NCBI GenBank assembly: GCA_030407315.1
Contig: JALQPE010001688.1
Span: 62,001 to 126,000 of the forward strand
Direction: 5' to 3'
Length of the DNA: 64,000 bases
From: Asparagopsis taxiformis
Lineage: Eukaryota > Rhodophyta > Florideophyceae > Bonnemaisoniales > Bonnemaisoniaceae
Position numbers and translations under genes: made by a program. Positions 50,609 through 60,442 of the stretch are shown piece after piece. How positions within the stretch are numbered: the first letter of the stretch is position 1; every line of letters begins with the position of its first letter. The notes below the pieces were generated by a model that saw nothing but the letters and a program-made list of their open reading frames with translations, made no database searches and had not been told where the DNA came from.

Positions 50609-52438
50609 ATGCCATCCGCACTGTTAACCGCGTCCCGCGCCCCTAGTGACCAAGGCGACGGTACCGCAATGATTCGCTTCTCCCTCCGAACCCGCCGTCC
50701 AGAGCGACGTGAGCCTCCGCCAGAATCCAACGACCGCGCCCACAAGCCCTTGGCAAAGTCCGCTTTCAACGCCCGTAAAACCGCCCCCGCCTCATATCTA
50801 GTCAACTACGACGCCCTCCCGCGCCGCGGGCCGAACGGTCTCGCCCTCTCCTACGCCCACTATGTGCCCTCCGAATATTCGCCCCCTCCGCCCCAAGCCC
50901 GTCGCACCCGCTTCGATACCCGCCATGCAACCGTCCCCGCTCCTCCCAAAAACCTCCATGAAACCCCCGTCGCTCTCGACTTAGACGCCGGATCCCTCGC
51001 TCGCACCGCCGCCGCCCGCAACGACCAAGACTTTCTCCCCGTCTCCCGACGCATCGCCGCGCGCATCGCAGACCTTCGCGCCCTCGTTGCCAGCGCCGAG
51101 CGTCTCGGTGATCTCGAGGTTCTCAAGGACCTCGTCGGTATTCATGAGGCAAAGGTGGCCCATCAAAAGCACGAAGCTGACACCGCACGTTTACAGTTGA
51201 AAGAAGCAAAGATTATCGCCGGTATCACCGATACCGGCTTGCCACAAACCGATGAAGATCGCGCAACCGCCGTTCGCAAAGTCTCCGGTAAGCCCTTGCG
51301 TCAAATCAGCGGTAGGACTATAAGTGCCTTGAAGACTCGCACAGCATCGATGCGTTCCGGTTCGAGGAACACCCCCCGGGATGACAAGAATAGGGATAGA
51401 ACGATTTGTCGTGGTAGAGCCGAATCTAGTAAGTTGACGAGAAAGTCCAGCGCCCGCCTCAAGAGGCTTGGTAGTGCTGGGTCCGTCCTGATTAGAAGGC
51501 TCAGCAAAGTTTCTGTTGGTGAAGATGCATCTAGTGGTTCCAGCTCTGAAGCCCTCTTCTCCTCTACATTTGATCAAGAGACTATGAAGAGGCTCAAGAA
51601 TACGCCCACTGAAGCAATACATGATTATGAAGAGGAGCTTAAGAGGATCCAAGAGCTAGAGGCTGCGGAAGAAGCAAAGCTTCGCGATTCTCAAGGGCGT
51701 CTAGAATCCAGAAGGGATATCCACAATCGTGTGATGACCATTCTAGATCAATTTTACGGAAATCGACCCGGGTGGGAAGATGACCCTATTTCACAAAAGA
51801 TGTTCCCAGAGACGGCTGAAATGACGGAAGCTGGTCTAGAGGCTGAGCGAGATCTTGCAGAAGTGTATGCTATCCGCGAGCTTGCCTATGCAGCTTATGA
51901 AGATCACGGACGTGCTTTAAACGCACTCAAATCTATTTCACTATCCATGCGGCTCTTTATAGAACAGCTTGAAAAGTTGCTTACTTCTATCGATGACTGT
52001 CAGGAGACTTGTCGAATTGAAGGTGGGCCCTTGAAGATCAACGGTACACTTTTGACAAGCATATTGAGAGATTTGGGTAAGCTACTGCACAAGTGTGTGC
52101 AGAGCGGAAAGGTCGCTCATGTATGCTGTATTGATGCGCCGCGCGTTGCGCAGATAAGCAGAGATCTTGACAAGCTTAATAGCGGTTTTGGAAGGGACGC
52201 GGAAGCGGTGAAAACACATGGGACAATATACCAAAACGACTTTACACCCACACTGCTAGTGGCGAAGACGATCCTGTGCGACTGCAAATTGGCGGAGACA
52301 TTTGTGTATGAACGGCAAAATCTTATCGCTACAGACATTGGAACTTATGATGGGAGGGTAGAGCGCTGTGAGGAATATGTTATGTTGGAAAGGCTTGCCA
52401 TTCTAGATGTGCATCATCCTGTGAATGCAGAAAGATAG
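50609..52438 (+). CDS. Orphan protein with central coiled coil
   Basis: A 609-residue intron-free frame; ATG 50609 follows an in-frame TTG, and an ATG at 50669 (MIRFSLRTRR) is an alternative start. The N-terminal 110 residues are Pro/Arg/Ala-rich. Helical segments follow (SRRIAARIADLRALVASAER; HEADTARLQLKEAKIIAGI), then a basic Ser/Arg-rich stretch (about 230-320), an acidic helix (TPTEAIHDYEEELKRIQELE), and a well-structured C-terminal half (about 380-609) of helices with scattered Cys. The C-terminus, including ALNALKSISLSMRLFIEQLE, looks like a conserved globular domain. I do not recognise it. There is no membrane segment or signal peptide. The first third is C-rich on the plus strand, a bias shared with the HAUS5-like gene. 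Confidence 0.83.
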   Translation: MPSALLTASRAPSDQGDGTAMIRFSLRTRRPERREPPPESNDRAHKPLAKSAFNARKTAPASYLVNYDALPRRGPNGLALSYAHYVPSEYSPPPPQARRTRFDTRHATVPAPPKNLHETPVALDLDAGSLARTAAARNDQDFLPVSRRIAARIADLRALVASAERLGDLEVLKDLVGIHEAKVAHQKHEADTARLQLKEAKIIAGITDTGLPQTDEDRATAVRKVSGKPLRQISGRTISALKTRTASMRSGSRNTPRDDKNRDRTICRGRAESSKLTRKSSARLKRLGSAGSVLIRRLSKVSVGEDASSGSSSEALFSSTFDQETMKRLKNTPTEAIHDYEEELKRIQELEAAEEAKLRDSQGRLESRRDIHNRVMTILDQFYGNRPGWEDDPISQKMFPETAEMTEAGLEAERDLAEVYAIRELAYAAYEDHGRALNALKSISLSMRLFIEQLEKLLTSIDDCQETCRIEGGPLKINGTLLTSILRDLGKLLHKCVQSGKVAHVCCIDAPRVAQISRDLDKLNSGFGRDAEAVKTHGTIYQNDFTPTLLVAKTILCDCKLAETFVYERQNLIATDIGTYDGRVERCEEYVMLERLAILDVHHPVNAER

Positions 52439-52630
52439 GGCGATGCGACACATGCAGTTGTACATATTTGCAGGGGCCGCCGACGACGAATGAATGAATC
52501 TGCTCAAAAGTTGTAAAGCTCATGTGGTATTTATGCATCTGATGAGGTGCTATCTATCTTCCGTCACAGTCCGTCTACGGTTACATTTTCGGTATTTAGT
52601 ATAGAGTAAGTATTATGCTGTCAGACCCAA

Positions 52631-53146
52631 TCATGACAATGTTTTGTTGAATTCGCGGTTTTCTTTCCATGTCGATCCATCTTCATATACTTCCTTCTTC
52701 CAGATCGGAACTTTGGCCTTCAACTCATCAATGATGCTATGACAGGCTTCTGTTGAAACAAATCTCAAACTGGTTAGTTACTGGACATGAATGGAATTGA
52801 CATGCGCAGATCGTCTAAACTTACCTATCGCTTCAACTCTATGAGCAGACGATACCGCAATAACAACAGAAGCTTCCTTAATGGGAACCGGTCCAAGTCG
52901 ATGGTACACTGCAATTGCTATGATTGAAGGCCATTTCTCCCTTGCACTCAAACACAAATTCTTCATTTCCTTCACTGCCATTGGCTCATATGCCTCATAC
53001 TCGAGATGGGTAACAGCCTTTCCATCAAAGTTATCTCTTGTCGTACCAATGAACAGTGAAGTAGCCCCCGCAGTCGGATTGGCCACTGCAACCGATGCCT
53101 GTTCAACGTCCAATTTGTCATGAGTGAGCAAAACAACATCGTCCAT
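52631..53146 (-). CDS. MOCS2B: Molybdopterin synthase catalytic subunit (MoaE/MOCS2B)
   Basis: Complement of 52825-53146 and 52631-52749, with a 75-nt intron (GTAAGT/ACAG, CTAAC branch), giving 146 residues, near the usual 150-190. MoaE accepts sulfur from the thiocarboxylated tail of MoaD and makes the dithiolene of molybdopterin from cPMP. Seen: [14 protein letters not shown], the [10 protein letters not shown] block, [26 protein letters not shown], and after the splice [19 protein letters not shown], with the conserved catalytic Lys residues. The ATG lies 9 nt after the MoaD stop codon and in the same frame. No separate promoter fits in that gap, so both subunits probably come from one mRNA. 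Confidence 0.95.
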
Positions 53147-53155
53147 GTCCGACGA

Positions 53156-53440
53156 TTAACCACCGCTAATAGGCGGGATGACAGCAAGCTCGTCGCCCTG
53201 CTTCAAGTTGACAACGGGGGAGTCGTCAGCCAGGTATTCCTCGTTGAGCGCTAGGGCGCAATGGTCTGCGAGCACGGCAAGCTGCGGAAATGTGTCCAAA
53301 ATGTGGTGACGAAAGGCGGTTGCGGGCTTGATGGAGGCTGGGAGGGCGATGTTCACCGACGAGCAGCCAGCCAATTCACGTGCACGTGCAAAGAACAGCA
53401 CGGTGATTAGAATAGAGTCTGTCGATGTCGTCGATGTCAT
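53156..53440 (-). CDS. MOCS2A: Molybdopterin synthase sulfur carrier subunit (MoaD/MOCS2A)
   Basis: A 94-residue ubiquitin-fold protein ending PPISGG; the last two Gly are the thiocarboxylation site that donates sulfur to MoaE. Other features are the opening strand ILITVLFFARARELAG, the NEEYLADDSPV segment and the LKQGDELAVIPP end typical of MoaD. It acts in the cytosol in molybdenum cofactor synthesis, activated by an E1-like enzyme (MOCS3/Uba4). It is the first ORF of the likely MoaD-MoaE bicistronic unit, as in animal MOCS2, where the two ORFs overlap in different frames. Here they do not overlap and share a frame, so read-through would give a fused protein without a free Gly-Gly end. Confidence 0.95.
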   Translation of the reverse strand: MTSTTSTDSILITVLFFARARELAGCSSVNIALPASIKPATAFRHHILDTFPQLAVLADHCALALNEEYLADDSPVVNLKQGDELAVIPPISGG

Positions 53441-54139
53441 GTGTGTACAACGGGTGATTGGGGATGTCTTGGTGAGAACGTGATGTGTTGCTTGTCGGAC
53501 GCAATGGCTTATGTTTCAGGTGAGCTGGCAGACATGGAGAATGGTTGCTGAGGTTACGCGCGTCGTGCCGCATCGGCGAGCGGAGAAATGACATCCACAA
53601 ATCATCTATACTTGAATGGTGTTCATTGCGCTCGGTGCTACGCAATGATGGGTCGCGCTTGCGTTCATCAAGGATACAGTTGTATTTCGAGTATTTTCTG
53701 AGCGGTTGTACGTGCAAATGAGTCGGGGTCCTTTTCATACTCGTCAGAAATGCAATTTGACTTGCTGTATATGATATATATTTCCTACAGTAGGAGCATC
53801 GCATCATCTTGACAATCAATTTTCAAAACATTTCAAGTTTTCAAAAACTGAAATATATTTCAAGACATTTCCGCTGCAGTCGAGCAGATTTAGTGATACT
53901 TCCCGCTCCAGCAGGGCACTATTTCTGTACTCTCTCCGTGTAACCCTGTCACAGCGGTTTGTAAAAGTTAGGGTCCATCCACGCAGCTATTGTCCTCTCT
54001 TCAAAGAGTGTGAGCTGCCAAGCTATCAAATCGTTGTCATCTTGACCGTTCCGAAGAGCTATAAAACAACCTCCGGACGATTGACCAATTTATAGACAGG
54101 CCTCACCAAACAATCGCATCAAGCTGATCGTATCGCACA
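53441..54139. other. Divergent promoter region, MoaD and EH-domain gene
   Basis: About 700 nt between opposite start codons. No gene is seen. A stretch around 53820-53880 is AT-rich with repeated TTTCAAAACATTTCAAG-like words (direct repeats of TTTCAA). An open frame at 53376-53819 has no domain. Confidence 0.5.
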
Positions 54140-55915
54140 ATGAATTTTGGAGGGCCCCCGTTCGGCAATGGATTCCCCCCTCAAGGCATGGGCATGTTTC
54201 CGGGAGGTTTCCCAATGATGCCCAATATGCAAACGACCGTTCCCGGCATGGTACCTGGGCCTGCAGTTCCACCAGCCTATCCTCCAGGCCAGGGGCCATT
54301 GGCAGGTAGAGAAGCCAAGATGGGAGCTAATGGATTGTACGAAGCCCCCGAACCAGAGGGACCCGAGATTCATGAAGCTATGCAGTTCTTGAAACTAAAT
54401 CCTGGAGAGGAAGTCAAATATAGCGAGTACTGGGCACAAGCTTGTGATGGCAATGATGTGGTTGGTGGCAAAGAAGCAGTAACTTTCTTGGGACGCGCTG
54501 CAAAGGTTTCCAAAGGTCAACTCAGACGTATATGGGATATCGCCGATCATAGAAAGGAGGGTTCACTCGGTCGCGACGAATTTTACATCGCACTGCGTCT
54601 CGTAGCATTGGCACAGCGCGGAGCCGAATTGTCTGTTGGTGGTTTGCGCAACTTTAGCGGAATACAACTCATTCCTGACATTGCTCCTCCTGTCCAGGAA
54701 ACTCCCCGAGAACCTGCATCACCTCAACGGACGAATGCCTTCTCATGGCTTGTCTCTGAACAAGTCGTTTCAAAATATGACCAGTTTTTCCAGAGCTTGG
54801 ATAACCAACGGGTGGGTATGATCGATGGCAGGCAGGCTGTTACGTTTTTCGGTAAGAGCGGCCTTCCAAGACCAACTCTGAAGAAGATCTGGGATCTAGC
54901 CGACGTGACGCGCGATGGCAAGCTTTCTCTCGATGAATTCCGAACAGCTATGCACATGGTCACCAACATTCGCAACCAACGCCTCACCGTCACAGCGCTT
55001 CCGTCCGCATTAGATCCCAATGGACCAAATTGGCTACGCGTCGAAGGAGCGCAGCAAGCTCCAAGCCCACCACCGAATCCACCAGTGAACCAGACTTCTC
55101 CAACTGTTATGGGCATGCCTCCCGCATCGCCAATTGCAATGCCACCACCAATGGCCCCAACCATGCATCAATCTCCTCATTCAGCCCATGCACCCAGCAT
55201 TGCATCCCCACGACAAGCAGCTGTGCCGAATAATGAGTCTGAAGACATTCGAGAAGCGCTGCGACTGGAGAGAATGGAAGTCGAACGTGCGCGTCGTGAA
55301 ATGGAAGAAATGAAGGCTGAAATGGAAAGACTACGCCTAGAAAAAGAATCTATTGCTTCAGGCCATCAGCGCACAGAACAATCTTCACCAGTGCGAGCGT
55401 ATGCATCCAGTGCTTCTCCTAGACAGACACATATTGTGAGATCGCAACAGTCTCCAGTCATGCTACCAGCTAGATCGGATCCAATTGCAATGCCACCGCC
55501 GACGCGACCGCAAGCTGCAGTCCCTATGGCGCCTCCACCGCCAGTACAACAAGCTATTGCAACATCTGCGGCAACACGGCCACCACAAACACCCCCAAAG
55601 CCGAATAAGCAGTCCCCTGTGCGCAGGACTGCTCCAATTGACCTTGGGAATGACGACGATGATATTTGGGACCAACCGTCGCCGAAAGCTAGCGCATTGT
55701 CAGGAGCTGCACTCGGGGCTGGGGCAAATCTTAGATCGACCTTGCATTCGAAAGATAGCGTTTCTTCAGATGACGACGACTTCTGGGGCGGTACTGGCGG
55801 TTTTGGTGCAAAGCCTACACTTGGACCGGCCGGAGGGCATAAACCTGGTGCGGCCTCTGGGAGTGGGAATCAGGGAGGATTTGGCGGTTCTGAATTGGAT
55901 GACTGGGCGTTTTAG
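54140..55915 (+). CDS. EH-domain endocytic scaffold (Eps15/Pan1/AtEH-like)
   Basis: A 591-residue single-exon protein. After a Gly/Pro/Met-rich start, two Eps15-homology domains appear: about 85-165 (YSEYWAQACDGNDVVGGKEA; LRRIWDIADHRKEGSLGRDE; FYIALRLVALAQ) and about 210-290 (YDQFFQSLDNQRVGMIDGRQ; LKKIWDLADVTRDGKLSLDE; FRTAMHMV). The EF-hand-like loop of the second (DVTRDGKLSLDEF) keeps Ca-binding acids. A coiled coil follows (about 370-415, LRLERMEVERARREMEEMKA), then a Pro-rich tail with acidic DDDDIWD and DDDDFWG motifs and the final DDWAF. EH domains bind NPF peptides, and such proteins build clathrin or TPLATE-type endocytic coats at the plasma membrane. The architecture is closest to plant AtEH/Pan1 and Eps15. 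Confidence 0.93.
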   Translation: MNFGGPPFGNGFPPQGMGMFPGGFPMMPNMQTTVPGMVPGPAVPPAYPPGQGPLAGREAKMGANGLYEAPEPEGPEIHEAMQFLKLNPGEEVKYSEYWAQACDGNDVVGGKEAVTFLGRAAKVSKGQLRRIWDIADHRKEGSLGRDEFYIALRLVALAQRGAELSVGGLRNFSGIQLIPDIAPPVQETPREPASPQRTNAFSWLVSEQVVSKYDQFFQSLDNQRVGMIDGRQAVTFFGKSGLPRPTLKKIWDLADVTRDGKLSLDEFRTAMHMVTNIRNQRLTVTALPSALDPNGPNWLRVEGAQQAPSPPPNPPVNQTSPTVMGMPPASPIAMPPPMAPTMHQSPHSAHAPSIASPRQAAVPNNESEDIREALRLERMEVERARREMEEMKAEMERLRLEKESIASGHQRTEQSSPVRAYASSASPRQTHIVRSQQSPVMLPARSDPIAMPPPTRPQAAVPMAPPPPVQQAIATSAATRPPQTPPKPNKQSPVRRTAPIDLGNDDDDIWDQPSPKASALSGAALGAGANLRSTLHSKDSVSSDDDDFWGGTGGFGAKPTLGPAGGHKPGAASGSGNQGGFGGSELDDWAF

Positions 55916-56179
55916 GTCACTTTGCGCTAGATATTATACTAGGAACTGGGCTTTAGGTGTAGAACATGTACTAATCTCGTCTGTCACTGACATATTCATA
56001 GAAACATTGCTCCCTTGCGTGTCTGGTTGATTTTGAAGGGAGCTCGTCTTTCCAACTGCTGCTTGCATTGTCATTTCTGAAGTGGTAAACAACATATGAT
56101 TTACTCAAATTTTACAAACACACTAAACATCAATTTGACTATCGATTCAATCTCCACTCTTCTACAACCTGCCAAGAAA

Positions 56180-57438
56180 ATGTCTCATGTTAGCGCTTTT
56201 GCGCTATCCGTTAATGTGGGCTTACGAACCTCGAGGCAAATTAGCAGAACCTGCCCTCATCCCCCTTACTTGTCGCGATGCATTTCAGCAAAGGCGGATG
56301 TGCCACCTCGACAAAAGGATTTCAGTCTAGAGGCTGAGATCCAGCAGGCGCGCAAGGAAGCCAGACCATACCGAATTGATAAATCTAAATTGACGGCTGC
56401 TGAACGGCAAACACTTAGGCTTCGCTCGAGGTCCATCCCGCTTGTGGCAGATAGTGAGCCTTTAGATGTGATCTACGAGGATGACGTTTACCTCGTGGTG
56501 AACAAACCATCTTTTTTGAAAATGCATCCTAGTCACAGGTTTGAGGGCGGTTCACTGCTTAATCGCGCCATTGGACATTGCGGATTTGCGCCAAAGGTTA
56601 TGCATAGATTGGATATGGTACGTTCAAATTCGACATGTCTTCAAAAGCGTTGTGTTCACTTCTTGCTAACAAATTTAGTTGTGTGGCTCAGCACACAACT
56701 GGTGTGGTACGTAGACAGACTTGATGTTTCAGGCTCAACGATTGCGATATTGCAAACTAACAGATTCTATGTTCAGGTTGTGTTGGGAAAGACAAAGGAA
56801 ATATGCAAGCCGATTATGAAACAATTCATGGCGGGTCGAGTAAAGAAACAATATCTATGCATTGTGGACGGAGTTACTGACGTCCAAGTCGGATTGTCAT
56901 TCACAGTGGATGCTCCAATTGAAAAATCTGGTGTTTCATTTCTGAGACAAGTCGGTGATTCGAGAGAAGATTCAAAACCAGCACAGACAGTATACACTGT
57001 TTTGGATAAGTCCAGCACAGTACCTATGATCCTTCTACATGCAGCTCCACTCACAGGCAGGACACACCAAATCCGACTACACGCCAAAGAAGCGTCGCTG
57101 CCAATCGTTGGCGACGATCTGTACAATCCGAAAGAGTAAGTGCAAATATGGCGATTCGAGACACGCAACATGATGTGATCTAACTAGATGAATTGTATAT
57201 GCGCTGTTACAGACATGACATGTACGCGTCTATAGAGGAGATTAGCGCCGCTGCGAAACAACCGGAGCTTGTCCTCTACGCCGACAACAATCCTTTGAGA
57301 AAAGGGCTTAAGTTACACGCGTGGAAGATCACATTCCAGAACCCCATCGATGACACAGAACTCACATTTTGTGCTCCACCCCCTTCGCACATGAGTCAAC
57401 TCCTCAGCTGGGCTGGAATGGAAGCGCCGAAAAGTTGA
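56180..57438 (+). CDS. RluA-family pseudouridine synthase with a 15-nt microexon, probably organellar
   Basis: Exons 56180-56617, 56692-56706, 56777-57135 and 57213-57438; introns of 74, 70 and 77 nt (GTACGT, GTACGT, GTAAGT donors), giving 345 residues. An upstream in-frame ATG at 56096 would add 28 residues, but I prefer 56180 (AAAATGT, then an Arg-rich organelle-like leader). The catalytic block IYEDDVYLVVNKPSFLKMHP and the motif MHRLDM, with the active-site Asp, are in exon 1. The microexon encodes HTTGV and exon 3 continues VVLGKTKE, so the loop reads HRLDMHTTGV, matching the family. ILLHAAPLTGRTHQIRLHAK completes the RluA signature. It isomerises uridine in rRNA or tRNA. Skipping the microexon keeps the frame but loses the loop. 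Confidence 0.88.
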
Positions 57439-57852
57439 CGCCCAAAATAGAACCGCTTAACGAATGTGAGCAATCACGGATGACCATCGCGTGGAACATG
57501 TCACGATACGTTTGAGGTAAACAGTTGCAACTGACGTCACTTGACTGACTGCAAGTCAGCAGCTGTCGCCGCCGTCTGTTAGTCGGTTGCGCTCAAAATT
57601 TCCATGCTTGGTTTTTCAACGATCGCAAGGTTGCCCAGTAGTAGTCAATTTCAAGTGTTCGTGCCAGCGATCTGTGAGATGAGCGTGTGAAACAACCTTA
57701 CCGTCATACAACACCGAATATGTTTGCGATGGAACCTCGTGGTTGACAACGACAATTCTATATGTGATCTGATCGCTGAAGTGTTTTCCTAATGTAAAAC
57801 ATCCCAATCCGCCTCCCAATTCCACGTCATTCTATATTCGTCTCCTTCCACT
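57439..57852. other. Intergenic between pseudouridine synthase and first glycosyltransferase copy
   Basis: About 410 nt with no gene. The last 50 nt before the ATG at 57853 are C/T-rich, a leader-like composition. A minus-strand open frame (57616-57825) is not supported. Confidence 0.5.
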
Positions 57853-59727
57853 ATGGATGGTTTGCGCCGACGCAAACAACTCCCAACCCATCCACAAACC
57901 GCTCAAACTCGCCCGAGTAAACGCCCGCAATCAATCTCACGCTGCCTTCCCCTTGCATTGTTGTGCAACTTGACCCAATTGATACTCATTTTCTTCCTCC
58001 TGTCACACATCAGAAAACTGTCACCGAACATCCATTCGCTAATTCAACCGCCTCGCTTCCAACCCAACTCTACCGCTCCCTCTCACCACGACTTTTTCAT
58101 AACGATATACACCTACGATCGCCCCCGCCAGCTGCAAAATCTTCTGTTGGATATTGTAAGAGAAGCTGACGCCGCCAAACTATCAGTAGGCGTCAATGTG
58201 ATCGACGATAACTCCTACGGATGTGTCTTCCACCCCTCCAATGACAATTTCTTCGACCTTGAACATGACCAAATTCAGCCTTTCCACCTAGTTCATGTCG
58301 ACATCTCGTCAAACAGATCTATTCCGTGCCCCGCCCGCTCGCGCTTCAGAGACGTTGAACAAGTATTGAAACAACAAAAATGGAACCTCTATATAGCCAA
58401 ATATCATCATGGCCGAAAACGCTATTGGAATCTCGTGCGCATGGCACATATTCTCCTGCAATCTACGTCCGCCGACTATTTTATCTTCCTCCCGGACGAT
58501 GATAGACTTGCATCATCGTTCTTTCATAAAGTGCGTGCATTATGGACATCCATATCCGACTCGCGAAAGCTGACCCTAATGCTACACGTTGAAGCCTCGC
58601 GCGAGACAGCGCCCACCTGGACCGACTTGAAGCCGCGCTATATCGGCGGTGATGTGTCCAGAGTTGGATATGTGGAATCCGGAAATTTCATCTGCACGCG
58701 CGACTTTCTCAGCTTTATGAATTGGTCATTTCCGCGTGTCCCACCTCAGCGATGGCTGGATAACCCGACAATTTCTTCAGGTGTTGGTTCCACAATGTCT
58801 GAACTGATCCATTCGTCTGGAATGAGAATGTACAGAAGTCGACAATCTTTTGTCGCTCACGTCGGCGTGTCTTCCTCTAGAATGAACCCGCATTTGCGTG
58901 ATCAAAACACTCCTGGACTGCTTACAAAATATTTCGCGGATGGAAATGATGCTTACTTACGTTTGCTAGAAGAGGCATCAACATTCACAGCATCCATTGC
59001 CTCTCAGTGGAGTAGGGAGGCTTCTTTGCACGCAACGATATATAGTTTGTCAGCACAGGTCGATCGTATCAATGTGTATCTGAATGACTATGATATGATA
59101 CCCAATTATTTACAGGCGCCATATATCACTGTGAAGCGCGCACAGTCTTCAAGCGAAGACATTGGCGACCGAGGAAAGTTCTTTTGGTGCAACAAAATCG
59201 CGACAGAATTTCATCTGACAGCGGACGATGATATTATATATCCACCAGACTACGTGGCCAAGTTGCATGCGTTTTGGCGTTTGTACAAACCACCGGTTAT
59301 TGTCGGCGTGCATGGAATTCGGATAAAGCCAGAACTATTGACGCCAGATTCGGGGAAAGGCTGGGGTTACTATCAATCGCGAGAGGTATGGATGGCAATT
59401 GAATCGGTCGAGAAGGCAGTCAACGTACATATATTAGGCACTGGGACTGTGCTATATCGACCAATGGATGTCGGCAAAATCGACCTGGACGTCGTGTTCC
59501 CAGAAGCAAATATGGCAGATATATGGTTGGGGATACATGCGCAGCAGCTTCAAATTCCGATGATGGTTATACCGCATGAAGAAGGATGGATGAAAGAAGT
59601 TGCTGGTACATTCGCGGATTCCATTTACGAAAAGTCCTGTAAGCGACGTTCCACTCAGCATTCGCAAACGCGAGCTGCAAAGGACGCAAGCCCGTGGAGG
59701 TTGCATGCAGCGACGGAAGTAGTTTAG
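57853..59727 (+). CDS. Two-domain type II membrane glycosyltransferase, copy 1 of an inverted pair
   Basis: A 624-residue single-exon protein. A basic N-terminus and one anchor (about 34-52, LALLCNLTQLILIFFLLSH) suggest the Golgi. Two glycosyltransferase-like modules follow. The first (about 78-340) starts HHDFFITIYTYDRPRQLQNL and has NVIDDNSYGC and a metal-site motif FLPDDDRLASS (DDD 215-217). The second (about 375-600) starts TASIASQWSREASLHATIYS and has TADDDIIYPPDYVAK (DDD 458-460) and VGVHGIRIKPEL. Both resemble GT2-like nucleotide-sugar transferases, but no exact CAZy family is certain. The paralog at 60443-62290 faces it tail to tail. The sugar and acceptor are unknown, perhaps wall or secreted glycans. 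Confidence 0.83.
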   Translation: MDGLRRRKQLPTHPQTAQTRPSKRPQSISRCLPLALLCNLTQLILIFFLLSHIRKLSPNIHSLIQPPRFQPNSTAPSHHDFFITIYTYDRPRQLQNLLLDIVREADAAKLSVGVNVIDDNSYGCVFHPSNDNFFDLEHDQIQPFHLVHVDISSNRSIPCPARSRFRDVEQVLKQQKWNLYIAKYHHGRKRYWNLVRMAHILLQSTSADYFIFLPDDDRLASSFFHKVRALWTSISDSRKLTLMLHVEASRETAPTWTDLKPRYIGGDVSRVGYVESGNFICTRDFLSFMNWSFPRVPPQRWLDNPTISSGVGSTMSELIHSSGMRMYRSRQSFVAHVGVSSSRMNPHLRDQNTPGLLTKYFADGNDAYLRLLEEASTFTASIASQWSREASLHATIYSLSAQVDRINVYLNDYDMIPNYLQAPYITVKRAQSSSEDIGDRGKFFWCNKIATEFHLTADDDIIYPPDYVAKLHAFWRLYKPPVIVGVHGIRIKPELLTPDSGKGWGYYQSREVWMAIESVEKAVNVHILGTGTVLYRPMDVGKIDLDVVFPEANMADIWLGIHAQQLQIPMMVIPHEEGWMKEVAGTFADSIYEKSCKRRSTQHSQTRAAKDASPWRLHAATEVV

Positions 59728-60442
59728 ACTGGTGAGGATGGATACACGCAAAATTCACTGCGTGTTATGCAATTGGCAAGCTTAGATACATTGCGCTGGA
59801 CGGTATGTCGAGAGTGGGTCCAATCTTTGTTCCACCGTGCGCAGCCACACCATCTGTTTGCAGTACCGAAACGTACCGAACTATAGTTGCGGACAAGTCA
59901 CCGGCTTTGTATATCGCAAGTTCATAAAGGTGCATTTATCTAGAGTTTCCCTGTGAATTGAATTTTGTCGTCTGTAGTATGGAAGCATAACAGTATCCAT
60001 ATCTGGTCATATTGTAAGTGGAGTGAGATTTTCCAGAGCAGGTAATCCACAGGTTTGGATTTCTGAAAATCTGTAGTAGCGCCTCGCGAGAAAGATTCTG
60101 TCAACGACTGCCCATCTTGTTTTGTACCCGTTGGATTTAAACATATTCCATTCACACTGCGACTTTGTGTTTGACGAAAAGTGTGCACTATCCGAAGTAA
60201 AATATCTCTGATAAGTTCACATATGATATCAGCGTTGAGATCGGACCTTTCACAGACAGACAGTATCAATTTTTTTAAAAAACACATTGGGCGAATGGTG
60301 TCGCACTGTTGTGGATTCGTCAGCACTGCTCAATTGGTACAGCTGCGCCGTTTCCCCCGATTTTGAAGTTGCACATGTTCCACAGTAGTGCGGTCGCTGT
60401 CAAAGCTAGATCCAGACGTTGACACACATATTATTCAAGGCA
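59728..60442. other. Spacer between the two convergent glycosyltransferase copies
   Basis: About 715 nt between the two stop codons. No gene is seen; an open frame on the minus strand (59940-60326) has no domain. I could not see by eye a continuation of similarity between the two 3' flanks, so the duplication may end near the coding ends. Confidence 0.45.

Noticed and set aside
53147..53158. MoaD-MoaE as a single fused protein by stop-codon read-through
   Set aside because: A fused product would hide the C-terminal Gly-Gly of MoaD, which must be free for thiocarboxylation; reinitiation is more sensible.
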